DNA from: Bifidobacterium asteroides DSM 20089
Lineage (GTDB): Bacteria > Actinomycetota > Actinomycetes > Actinomycetales > Bifidobacteriaceae
Direction: 5' to 3'
Length of the DNA: 64,000 nucleotides
Assembly (NCBI RefSeq): GCF_002715865.1
Contig: NZ_CP017696.1
Location: forward strand, 1,116,001 to 1,180,000
The notes beneath the pieces are model-generated. The model saw only the letters and a program-made list of their open reading frames with translations. It made no database searches and was not told the origin of the DNA. This document shows positions 1-7,795 of the stretch, one piece after another (position 1 is the first letter of the stretch; the number at the start of each line of letters is the position of its first letter). Position numbers and translations under genes: made by a program.

Positions 1-871
1 CCTCCTGGTCCTGTTGGGTGTATGGCTCCAGCAGGGTGATTTTGACGCGCCACTGTCCGCCACGGTCGAGCAGTCCGGCGGCCGTGGGTTTGTCGCCTTC
101 CCATTCCTCCAGCCATGTGTCGAGGGCCTGCTTGGGGTCGGGGTCGGTATCCGGGGAGAATCGGGCGATGGTGCGCCAACCTTCCGGGTCAGACCAGGAT
201 TGTGATGGTGTCAGCGGCACGATGGGCAGCCCGGCCTGCTTGATGGCTTCCTGGGCCTGTTCGATCCACTTGTCCAGCGACCGTTTGGCCTGGACCTGGT
301 GCAGTGTCATGTTCCAGTTGTTGGTGCCTGCGGCTTTGATGAGCTGGTCTTGCAGGCCTTCGTCGTCGCGGAAGTCGGCTATCGTCTCCAATTCCTCGAA
401 GCTCAGCTGGGATGGCAGCGCGAGTATTTTCTCGTCGTCGATGGACGATATTTTGAGCCGTCGCTGCACGGTGCTGCGGCTGCGGCCAGTGGCTTTGGCC
501 ATCTGGTCCACGTCTTCGCCAAGGTCCAGGAGGTGGGCGTATCCGCGTGCCTCGTCCAGGGCGGTGAGCTGGTCACGGTGTATGTTCTCTACCAGCATCA
601 CCTCCGCCTGGGTCTGCTCGTCCATGTCGGTGATGATACAGGGCACGGTTGCAAGGCCGGCCTGCTCGGCGGCCGCCAGCCGCCGGTGTCCGATGACCAG
701 GGTGTGCCGCCCCTCCTGGTTCGCCGGTGTGACGACCAGGGCCTGCTGTATGCCTTGGGACGCGATGCTCATGGCCAGCTCCGACACGTCTCCTATCTCG
801 CTTCGGGGGTTGGCGTCGTTGGGCCTGATGGCGTCGATGGGCAGCATGGTCACTGTGGTTGTGGTGTTCAT
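1..871 (-). CDS. ParB-like partition/nuclease-domain protein, 3' end cut by window edge
   Basis: The reading frame opens at an ATG at 871, behind AAGGAAAGG, and runs about 290 codons to the window edge without a stop, so the C-terminus is missing. The N-terminal half has the ParB/Srx pattern: an early IDAIRPNDANPR segment, the GHRR box near residue 62, an ENIHRDQLTALDEA box near residue 95, and a helix-turn-helix near residues 120-138 (MAKATGRSRSTVQRR). The remaining 150 residues are not recognisable to me. Such proteins bind DNA sites for plasmid, phage or integrative-element maintenance. It differs from the usual chromosomal ParB in lacking a clear PHQPR-type opening, so I favour an accessory-element origin. 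No parA is visible in the window. Confidence 0.8.
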   Translation of the reverse strand, partial: MNTTTTVTMLPIDAIRPNDANPRSEIGDVSELAMSIASQGIQQALVVTPANQEGRHTLVIGHRRLAAAEQAGLATVPCIITDMDEQTQAEVMLVENIHRDQLTALDEARGYAHLLDLGEDVDQMAKATGRSRSTVQRRLKISSIDDEKILALPSQLSFEELETIADFRDDEGLQDQLIKAAGTNNWNMTLHQVQAKRSLDKWIEQAQEAIKQAGLPIVPLTPSQSWSDPEGWRTIARFSPDTDPDPKQALDTWLEEWEGDKPTAAGLLDRGGQWRVKITLLEPYTQQDQE

Positions 872-978
872 GGGTGTTCCTTTCCTTGGTGCCGGGACTG
901 TTTGTGCCGACGCCTGGAATGGCGGCCCGGGTATAGCGGAGAGTCAAGCCCCCGCGTGGATCCGAACACTCCCCCGGA

Positions 979-1012
979 GGCCGAGGGGGCATGCTGTTCG
1001 GCCCCCTCGGCC
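979..1012. repeat. Perfect 12-bp inverted repeat (hairpin or parS-like site)
   Basis: GGCCGAGGGGGC at 979-990 is followed, after a 10-base loop, by its exact reverse complement at 1001-1012. It lies 108 bases upstream of the ParB-like start, within a GC-rich leader. There is no T-tract, so an intrinsic terminator is unlikely. A binding site for the ParB-like protein or a regulatory hairpin is possible. Confidence 0.5.
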
Positions 1013-1415
1013 GGAGCGGGGTGTGGGCGGAGACGCTCGGGGCTTGAGTCGCAGCGGCCCGGGCCAGAATGGAAGGGGGCGGCACAAACACCACATTCCC
1101 AACCCCTTCAGCAGCACGCCGCAGGCGTGCGACAGCGGCGGCCAGACATCAAGGCGTAGCCGCCGATGACCACAACCCCGGCCGAGCCGACCAGTTTTAT
1201 GTTTGCCGATTGAAGGGTGATCTGCAGTAGCTCATGATAGAAGAAAGACCATCCGATAAGAAATGTGTTTATATTGTGAAGCTTTATCTTGATGAAGCTT
1301 TCTAACTGATATCCCGAGTATATTAAAGCTTGTTAGAAGCCGCCACTGCCTCTATCATATTTATATGATATGCACACTAGGGCGGCACTTTTTTATCTAA
1401 AGGGGTGTAACTGAG
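1013..1415. other. Non-coding stretch with AT-rich palindrome
   Basis: I see no convincing gene here. Composition drops from very GC-rich to AT-rich near 1195. A perfect palindrome lies at 1353-1370 (TATCATAT, two bases, ATATGATA), and AAGCTT-containing repeats lie at about 1280-1340. It could hold a promoter for the short frame starting at 1416. Confidence 0.4.
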
Positions 1416-1526
1416 ATGGACACCGCTCGTATTCCTTACCCTTCGCATCCTTATCAGAGCTCAGCCAATCTAGCCTCTATGCTGATACAGAACGGTCTCT
1501 CCGGCATCAGGGGCTATAGGAACTAA
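1416..1526 (+). pseudogene. Short reading frame cut off by the insertion sequence
   Basis: An ATG at 1416 sits 8 bases after AAAGGGGTG, a good ribosome binding site. The frame encodes about 31 native residues and then reads through the insertion-sequence end into a stop at 1524-1526. It looks like the start of a gene interrupted by the element. I do not recognise the residues (it begins MDTARIPYPSHPYQ), and no matching continuation is obvious to the right of the element. Confidence 0.3.
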
Positions 1527-1555
1527 ACGGCCTATAGGAACTAAACGCGTTGTTT
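1510..1555. repeat. Doubled left terminus of the insertion sequence
   Basis: CTATAGGAACTAAACG occurs at 1514-1529 and again at 1532-1547, an 18-base tandem spacing. Only the inner copy continues as CGTTGTTT to match the right end fully. Only the outer copy carries the preceding GGGG found at the right end. Confidence 0.8.
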
Positions 1556-1588
1556 TAGGTTCTGTGTGTGGGTTTGGTTGTGTGTTGG

Positions 1589-2752
1589 TCAGAGTGTGGT
1601 GTTGGGGTATCTGACTGGTGTGTGGAACTCGTTCCAGTTGATGGCGGTGCCGTAGTGTTCGGGCTCGTCCTGTTCCTGTCTGGTTTCCCGTTTGGGTGCT
1701 GGTTGTGGCTGGTGGTGTTCGTCCCTGATCAGGCTGGCGGGGTCGGGGTTGTCGGTTTTCATGTAGCAGTGCCATTCGCAGGCGCGTCTCATGTGGCTCT
1801 CGGGTAGGCCGTGGTGTTGCAGGAGGGTGCGTTTGATGGGTGGGTTGACTCCTCCTTCCAGCCGGTTGGTGGTGCGTTCCACTGGCCCGCCGGCGGTGAG
1901 TTCGGGTTCCAGGAAGGCGAAGAGCTGCCTGTCTTGGAAGAGGTGTTCGAGCCTGCGGTAGCAGCGGCGGAGTTCCTGGTGGGTCCACCACCAGGATTGG
2001 TGGCTGGCTTTGGGGTTGGCTGGGTCGTCCTTGGCCATGGTGCGTTCGTCGATGGGGGTTTTCCATCTTTCGTGCCAGGCGTTCAAGGCCTCACCCCAAC
2101 GCACCGCTTCCTCGATGGTATGGACCCGGGTGAGCTGGTCGGAGAGTCGCTTGAGTTCCTTGCCGGCCTGAAGTCGTGGTTTGAGTGTCGGGTCGGTTTT
2201 GGTGTTGCGTTGCACGTGCACCAGGCAGCGTCGGATGCGCGTGCCCGGCCAGCAGGCATGGCAGGCTTTCTGCACGCCGCGAAGGCCGCCGGTGATGAGC
2301 ACGTCGGGCCCGGGGATGCGGGAGAACAGGGCCGTGCAGGCCGCCGTGTTCTCCTGATGGCACCACTGCCGGTCGATGACCTGGCCCGTCTGCCCGTCGA
2401 TCGCTATCAGGAGGCACCAGCCGTGTGCCATATGCGTGCCGGCGGCCATGAGCGTGTGATGGACCACCCCGTCCGGTGTGATTGCCGGCTTGATGTTCCA
2501 GCACCAGCCGACCCGTTTACGCCAGGCCCTGGCGCCCATGGCCCCCATCTGTTCCCGGGTCCTGCCCGTCAGCAGCCGGTCCAGGAACTCCCTCAACTGC
2601 GCGGCGCGGGCCCGGTCCTGCCTGCGCGCGGTGGACGTGATCGAGCAGGACGGACACATCCAGCGCTGCGTGCCTGATCTGTTGCGCCCATGCCTGCGCA
2701 TCCGCCCATGGCATATGGGGCAATGCCTGGCCCTCTTCGATCTGGTTCTCAT
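1589..2752 (-). CDS. IS1249-type transposase, likely inactive
   Basis: 387 residues if started at the ATG at 2752; an upstream TTG at 2800 would add 16. The N-terminus has a zinc-ribbon (CPIC at residues 11-14, then CPSC about 20 residues on), typical of IS1249 transposases. The DDE region follows: IAIDGQTGQVI holds the first aspartate, and TTNRLEGGVN holds the glutamate near the C-terminus. The second aspartate, expected in an I-T-D-G type motif, reads ITGG here; a single GAC to GGC change would explain it. The WPGTRIRRCLVHVQ segment is typical of the family. Family call is strong; loss of activity is inferred from the missing aspartate. Confidence 0.88.
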   Translation of the reverse strand: MRTRSKRARHCPICHGRMRRHGRNRSGTQRWMCPSCSITSTARRQDRARAAQLREFLDRLLTGRTREQMGAMGARAWRKRVGWCWNIKPAITPDGVVHHTLMAAGTHMAHGWCLLIAIDGQTGQVIDRQWCHQENTAACTALFSRIPGPDVLITGGLRGVQKACHACWPGTRIRRCLVHVQRNTKTDPTLKPRLQAGKELKRLSDQLTRVHTIEEAVRWGEALNAWHERWKTPIDERTMAKDDPANPKASHQSWWWTHQELRRCYRRLEHLFQDRQLFAFLEPELTAGGPVERTTNRLEGGVNPPIKRTLLQHHGLPESHMRRACEWHCYMKTDNPDPASLIRDEHHQPQPAPKRETRQEQDEPEHYGTAINWNEFHTPVRYPNTTL

Positions 2753-2886
2753 TCCCCAATCGAACAGGAACGGGCACCCCTGCAAGACCCCTATTAACAA
2801 CCCGACCTATTAACAACCACCCAACACGCTTACAGCCACAAGGCCAAACCCCCAACATAAACAACGCGTTTAGTTCCTATAGCCCC

Positions 2887-3250
2887 AGAACCTGGTTTCC
2901 TCATCCATGGCTTCAGCAAGCGATTTGCTCAAATGCCTGAATCTCAAATGCCGGAGTTCCCCGAGCGGAAACAATGTGTCTCGCAGGTTGTTAGGCGTTG
3001 CTTTTGCCGCAACGAGAACCGTTATCCGACTTCTACAGATGGAAGAGGCCATGTCAGACTCTTTTTATACTGGGAAGAATCGATCCCTCCCACGAAGCAC
3101 CCCAAGCAGAAATACAAGTTGCTTGAACCTATCAGGTTTCCCCCATGCGCAGTACGTCCAGCCGCATACCGGGCACACTCAGTCCCACCCGACAGCGATC
3201 TGTACTCATACTCACCCGATGTTGGCGGCCGACATTGTTTCACCGGGTGC
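2887..3250. other. Decayed sequence right of the insertion sequence
   Basis: No intact gene is visible. A 51-residue minus-strand frame (ATG at 3052) runs up to the insertion-sequence end. It has a charged helix-like stretch but no family I recognise. It may be a transporter remnant belonging to the degraded ABC unit immediately upstream. Confidence 0.3.
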
Positions 3251-3400
3251 TCATATAGCAAGCCAAACGGCTAACGCCAGGCTTGCTGCGCCCAATATGC
3301 ACAGCACGAACCAGCGCTTGTCCTTCTTGCCCAATACGAATCCCCGAACAATCAGCGCCAAGCCAAGCAAAGCCGCGAATACCATAATCCAGAAACCCAT
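3251..3400 (-). CDS. 49-residue membrane protein downstream of the ABC-ATPase relic
   Basis: ATG at 3400, stop at 3251. The protein has two hydrophobic segments (residues 2-22 and 31-49) separated by a basic loop, GKKDKR. The start lies only 3 bases after the stop of the degraded ABC ATPase, so the two were probably one operon. This pattern (ATPase, then a tiny two-helix protein) occurs in bacteriocin-immunity-type transporters. I cannot assign a function. With its operon partner broken, it may no longer be translated. Confidence 0.5.
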   Translation of the reverse strand: MGFWIMVFAALLGLALIVRGFVLGKKDKRWFVLCILGAASLALAVWLAI

Positions 3401-3403
3401 GTT

Positions 3404-3815
3404 CTAGGCCTTTCGTTGCAGTTTGATGATTCGATCATGTTGGTCATTCAGTGAGGCGTCGTGCGTAACGGTGACGATTGTGGATTCCGAATCGCAGTTC
3501 AGGCCAAAGAGCAGAGCGATGATCCTCGACCTGTTCGCTGAATCGAGAGTGGCAGCGGGCTCATCAGCAAAAACAGCCTCGGAATTCATAATGACAGCCC
3601 GCGCGAAAACTGTTTCTGCTTTTCTCCCACCGGAGCATTTAAGCGGTTTTGCCAAGTATAAACCCAATGCCCAGAGAGTCCACCACCTGGCCGAATCTTC
3701 CCGAATGCCCCTTGCCTGGCGTCCCTGCCTAGAGCAGGGACAGCTTGATGTTGCCCGCGATGCTCAAGGACCTGATGAGCCTTGATTCCTGCAGAACGAA
3801 CCTGATTTCCTGGCT
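3404..3815 (-). pseudogene. Relic of a LolD/MacB-type ABC transporter ATPase
   Basis: The C-terminal half reads in one frame from about 3667 to 3404: a damaged signature (CSGGRKAETVFARA), Walker B (AVFADEPAATLDSAN) and the H-loop (IVTVTHDASL). Further upstream, a second frame carries a Q-loop-like segment (IRFVLQESRLIRS) and NIKLSLL, followed by an in-frame stop. At least one frameshift joins the two parts. The Walker A region is absent; the next gene ends at 3843. The signature LSGGE has decayed to CSGGR. Similarity to lipoprotein or peptide export ATPases is clear by eye, and the gene is dead. Confidence 0.75.
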
Positions 3816-3842
3816 CCTCCATGCAGCCGATCCGGGCTCTTT

Positions 3843-5600
3843 CTACAAGGACCAGCCTGCGCTCTCTCCCTGCAAGCGAACCATCCGCGCAAATTCACCA
3901 TCTGCTGCCATAAGCTTCTGCGGGGAACCCTGCTCGACCACACGCCCATGGTCAAGAACCACAATCTTGTCAGCCTGCTCGACAGTGCGCATCCGATGGG
4001 CAATGACCATGACCGTCTTGCCCACCAGCAATTGCGATAGGGCCTCCTGCACCTGCGTCTCGTTCTCTACATCCAGGGAGGCGGTAGCCTCGTCAAGCAA
4101 GACGACCGGGGCATTCTTGAGGATGGCTCTGGCAATGGAGATTCGTTGACGCTCGCCTCCGGAAAGCCTGGAGCCGTTTTCCCCAATCATCGTCTGATAC
4201 CCCTTTGGCAGGCGCGAGACGAACTGGTCGCAGTTGGCGGCCTTGGCCGCAACCAACACCTCCTCGTCACTGGCACCATTCCGACCCATCCGAATATTGC
4301 CCATGACCGTGTCATCAAAGAGCATCACTTCCTGGAAAACCACGGCATAGTCGCGCAGAAGAACCTCCGGATCCACATTACTTACATCCACCCCGCCTAC
4401 GGTGATGGAACCTGCAGTAGCATCCCAGAAGCGAGCCGCCAGCCGAGCACAGGTCGATTTCCCGGACCCCGAGGGGCCCACCAGGGCCGTAATCTCCCCC
4501 TCCTTGGCAGTGAAACCAACATCTTCAAGAACCGGCTCACCTGCCGCCTTACCAGCAAGGCCGGGATAGGAGAAGGCAACGTGGTCGAAGACGATATTGT
4601 GCCCATCGGGATGAAATTCCGTACTTCCCTCGGCTACAGGTTCCTCGTTGATGGAGCGAATCCGCCGGGCCGAGCCCTGGGACTGGAAGAGCTCAGAAAC
4701 CAGCATCAGGGCCTGATCAAAGGGCGAGTAGATCCGTGAGACCATCAGAAGGAAGAGGAACATGACCATGAAGTCGATCCTGCCCTGAACGATCAATCCG
4801 GCAGCCACCAGGAAGGTGGTTGCCACGCCCAACCTCAGAACCACCATGGCGGAGTTCATTATGAGGCCATTGGTCATCTCAGTTCGGACTGTAATGGCTT
4901 CGGTGTCATCGATGGTCGAGAAGAGCCTCTCCAGATACCTGTCCTCCTGATTGGTGGCGTGAATCTCCCGAACGCAGTCAAGCGTCTCCTGAATGCCGTC
5001 ACTGACTCTAATTTGAGCTTGCCTCGTGCGCCGTGACGAGGCTTCAACAAATCGTCGAGTGGCGAAGATGATGGCGAAGGCCACCGGCACACTCCAGAAT
5101 GCAGCCAGATCAAGTGCCCAATTGATGGGCAGAAGCGACAGGAATATCAGGACGGATGAGACGACAGCGCCGTACAGCTGGCTCAGCGCATGGGCGTAGG
5201 CATGCTCCATGGTGGCCACGTCACCCAGGATTGTATCGGTCAGATCAGCCAGGTCACGCCGCCCGAAAAAGGAGAGCGGCAGTTTGCGCAGTCTCTCGGC
5301 AAGGTCGATCCGCTGGGTTCCGGTCTGGCTGAAAACCGCGCCATAGGAATAGCTGTACTGGAACCAGGAGGATCCGAAGAGTATGAGGGCAAAGAGCAGG
5401 AGACCGGCAAGGTAAGGCAAAATCTCCGGCAGGGGCGCCCCTGCTGTCAGGTGTTCAACAAAAGCGTTCATGACCAGCAAAAGGGAGGCCGTTCCCGCCA
5501 TGATGACCAGATTGGTCAGTGTGGTCCAAAGCGTTCCCAGAACCACGATCTTCATGCCCTGGTCGGACAGGGCATACTTCTTCTTAAATGAGGCCAGCAC
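3843..5600 (-). CDS. Half-size ABC exporter-fold transporter, subunit 2
   Basis: 585 residues, beginning with GTG at 5600 immediately after the TAA of the upstream partner and behind a strong GGAGGTG site. The membrane domain has about six helices (residues 15-310). The nucleotide-binding domain follows: Walker A GPSGSGKST near 375-383, signature LSGGERQR near 479, Walker B VVLLDEAT near 500, and H-loop VIAHR near 535. It pairs with the 672-residue protein encoded just upstream to form a heterodimer. The pair next to a divergent AraC regulator resembles the YbtPQ and IrtAB families, which have an exporter fold but import siderophores. A peptide or drug exporter is the alternative. Lack of any biosynthesis gene nearby fits uptake of a compound made elsewhere. 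Confidence 0.88.
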   Translation of the reverse strand: MLASFKKKYALSDQGMKIVVLGTLWTTLTNLVIMAGTASLLLVMNAFVEHLTAGAPLPEILPYLAGLLLFALILFGSSWFQYSYSYGAVFSQTGTQRIDLAERLRKLPLSFFGRRDLADLTDTILGDVATMEHAYAHALSQLYGAVVSSVLIFLSLLPINWALDLAAFWSVPVAFAIIFATRRFVEASSRRTRQAQIRVSDGIQETLDCVREIHATNQEDRYLERLFSTIDDTEAITVRTEMTNGLIMNSAMVVLRLGVATTFLVAAGLIVQGRIDFMVMFLFLLMVSRIYSPFDQALMLVSELFQSQGSARRIRSINEEPVAEGSTEFHPDGHNIVFDHVAFSYPGLAGKAAGEPVLEDVGFTAKEGEITALVGPSGSGKSTCARLAARFWDATAGSITVGGVDVSNVDPEVLLRDYAVVFQEVMLFDDTVMGNIRMGRNGASDEEVLVAAKAANCDQFVSRLPKGYQTMIGENGSRLSGGERQRISIARAILKNAPVVLLDEATASLDVENETQVQEALSQLLVGKTVMVIAHRMRTVEQADKIVVLDHGRVVEQGSPQKLMAADGEFARMVRLQGESAGWSL

Positions 5601-7619
5601 TTATGCCTCACCTCCTTCCCTCTGAGTGTCGGAATTACCGGTCGACGAGTCCGTAACGAATGGCTCGGCACCGGAAGCGGCGTACTCCTCGCCTGCAGTG
5701 AAGCCTGCTGGGTTTTGATCCGCTTTGCCGACAGCCTTTGAAGAGTTGTCGACCTTCCAGGAGACCGCCCGTTCGTAATCAGACCAGAGACGGGCATAGG
5801 TACCTTGCGCATCAAGAAGCTGGTTATGAGTGCCCTGCTCAACTAGGTGACCCCCATCCAGCACCAGGATTCGATCGACATGCGCCACAGTCGACAGACG
5901 GTGGGCAATCATGAGAACGGTTCGCCGTCGGCCTCCTTCAACCCGGGTCAGCTTGGTCAGCGCCTTCTGTATCAAGACCTCGTTCTCGGGATCGGCAAAA
6001 GCAGTCGCCTCATCCAGGACCACAATGGGAGATTCCTTGAGGATCGCCCTGGCCAGGGCCACACGCTGGACCTCTCCCCCGGAAAGGTAGGTTCCATTTG
6101 AACCGAGCATGGTGTTAAGCCCATCAGGAAGCTTGTCGACAATGCCCATGCACTGAGCCGCTCTCAACGCATCCATGACCTGCTCAGGAGTGGCTTCCGG
6201 TCTGGCTGCGCGGACGTTCTCCAGGATGGTCGTCGAAAAGAGCCTGTTGGTCTGGAAAACGAAGGCGACCTGCCCCATCAGATCGTGGTGATCGATGGAC
6301 CTGACATCAATACCACCCACGGCGACCCTGCCGGAATCCACATCCCAAAAACGAGGCAACAGACTGGCACAGGTCGATTTCCCGCCTCCCGAAGGTCCGA
6401 CCAGGGCCACCGTTCCACCCTCCGGCACCTCGAAATCAATCCGCTCCAGTGCCGGGCGATCGGCACCTGGGTAGGTATATGACACCCGTTCCAAGGAAGC
6501 ATCCGCCGACTTCGGATGTTCAGGTTCGGTGGATACCGTCAGGGGGTCAACGCTGAGCACACCTGTGATCCTGCTCAAGGCATCGTCAGCCTTGCTGAAG
6601 GACTCACTGGAGAACTGCAGACGGGTCATGGCCGTGGGAACCATGCCCGAGAAGACGGCGTAGAAGGCAAAATCGGCCACAAAAGAGGTGAAGTCACTCT
6701 GCCCCGAAGCCAGCAGGATGGCCACAGGAATCAGGAAGATCACGGTCCCGTTCAGGGCCGTCATCTGAATGGTCTGGGGCAGATGGCAGATTTGCATGGC
6801 ATAGTTCCTGGCTATTCGGCTGTAATGCTCGATGGCCTCATGGAACGCCTTGAAGGAGTACACCGTCTGTTGGAAGACCTTGACGACCGGAATACCACGG
6901 ACATATTCGGTCCCGGTCTTCGACATCCGCACCAGCGCATCCTGGTATTCCGTCATAAAGGACTGTCCCTGATCGTTCATCATGACACGGATGCAGACCA
7001 GGGCTATCAGAATGGGGAAGAGACAGGCCAGGCCCATACGCCAGTCGAAGACCAGCATCAGTATCGGCATGCCCAGAATCATGGCGAAGGATCCAGCCGC
7101 GTCGGGGAGTATATGGGCAAGCAGATTCTCGGTGTCGGCCGCCGAGCCATCAATGGTGCGGCGCAACTCGCCTGAAGCATGGAGATCGAAATACCCCAGG
7201 GGCAGGCTCATCAGGTGGCTTATGGCCTCTTTACGCATGTTGGAGGCACTCCGGAAGGCTGCCAGATGCGCCATCAACAGTCCTGCACAGTACAGAATGA
7301 CGGAAGCCGCCGCAAACCCCAATCCGGCCCATCCGTATATGGCAATTCCCGTGGCCTGGGACCATTTCGGCGCTACAGCGAGGAGGTCTTTTACTGCCAG
7401 CCATATGCAGATATAGGGTCCAAGGCCGGCAATCGTGGAGAGGGCGGACAGACCACAGCCGAGATAGGAGAACACCTTACGAGGGCCGGCGAAATCAAGC
7501 AGCCGCATCAGGGAACTACGCCCATGCGACTTTTCCTGTCCAGGCCAGCCTCCACCGCCCTGAGCTTTACTTTCTATAGGATCCGGTTTGCTTCCCGAAT
7601 CCACATGGTCTGTGGTCAT
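5601..7619 (-). CDS. Half-size ABC exporter-fold transporter, subunit 1
   Basis: 672 residues from the ATG at 7619, chosen because AGGAGGAAAGGG precedes it; an open frame continues upstream but reads through the promoter region. The membrane domain has about six helices in residues 35-310. The ATPase domain has Walker A GPSGGGKST, signature LSGGEVQR, Walker B IVVLDEAT and H-loop MIAHR. An extra 50-residue tail, rich in Ala, Gly and Ser, follows the ATPase domain and is unusual. It is the first gene of a two-gene operon; its TAA abuts the GTG of the next gene. The variant GGGKST Walker A and the sequence differences between the two subunits indicate a true heterodimer. Confidence 0.88.
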   Translation of the reverse strand: MTTDHVDSGSKPDPIESKAQGGGGWPGQEKSHGRSSLMRLLDFAGPRKVFSYLGCGLSALSTIAGLGPYICIWLAVKDLLAVAPKWSQATGIAIYGWAGLGFAAASVILYCAGLLMAHLAAFRSASNMRKEAISHLMSLPLGYFDLHASGELRRTIDGSAADTENLLAHILPDAAGSFAMILGMPILMLVFDWRMGLACLFPILIALVCIRVMMNDQGQSFMTEYQDALVRMSKTGTEYVRGIPVVKVFQQTVYSFKAFHEAIEHYSRIARNYAMQICHLPQTIQMTALNGTVIFLIPVAILLASGQSDFTSFVADFAFYAVFSGMVPTAMTRLQFSSESFSKADDALSRITGVLSVDPLTVSTEPEHPKSADASLERVSYTYPGADRPALERIDFEVPEGGTVALVGPSGGGKSTCASLLPRFWDVDSGRVAVGGIDVRSIDHHDLMGQVAFVFQTNRLFSTTILENVRAARPEATPEQVMDALRAAQCMGIVDKLPDGLNTMLGSNGTYLSGGEVQRVALARAILKESPIVVLDEATAFADPENEVLIQKALTKLTRVEGGRRRTVLMIAHRLSTVAHVDRILVLDGGHLVEQGTHNQLLDAQGTYARLWSDYERAVSWKVDNSSKAVGKADQNPAGFTAGEEYAASGAEPFVTDSSTGNSDTQREGGEA

Positions 7620-7795
7620 CCCTTTCCTCCTGATTTTCATCCAAGGCCTTGTTGTTCGTCGCCATCGAACGTAATCTGAGAAATCAACGGCTGGAAGACC
7701 GTCACAGAGGGACGGATGAATCCATAAAAGGTGCGAACGAAAACGAAAGTCCATCGAGATCGCCACAAGGCCGGCAGAATGAAACCAGGTGAGCA
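7620..7795. promoter_or_regulatory. Divergent control region between ABC operon and AraC gene
   Basis: 176 bases separate the two divergent start codons. The AraC-type protein probably binds here and controls both directions. I could not pick out convincing -35/-10 pairs or direct repeats by eye. Confidence 0.5.

Larger units (their letters stand above)
1510..2886 (-). mobile_element. IS1249-type (IS256 superfamily) insertion sequence
   Basis: This is a 1.37-kb element with one transposase gene on the minus strand. A 24-bp perfect terminal inverted repeat pairs 1532-1555 with 2859-2882. The left end also carries an extra outer copy of the terminus at 1510-1529, and this outer copy includes the GGGG that matches CCCC at 2883-2886. 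I find no direct target duplication next to either possible left boundary. The element lies between a truncated short frame and decayed ABC-transporter sequence. Confidence 0.85.

Noticed and set aside
1-1169. Plus-strand frames of 63-383 codons at the left edge
   Set aside because: They overlap the minus-strand ParB-like gene, whose motifs are clear.
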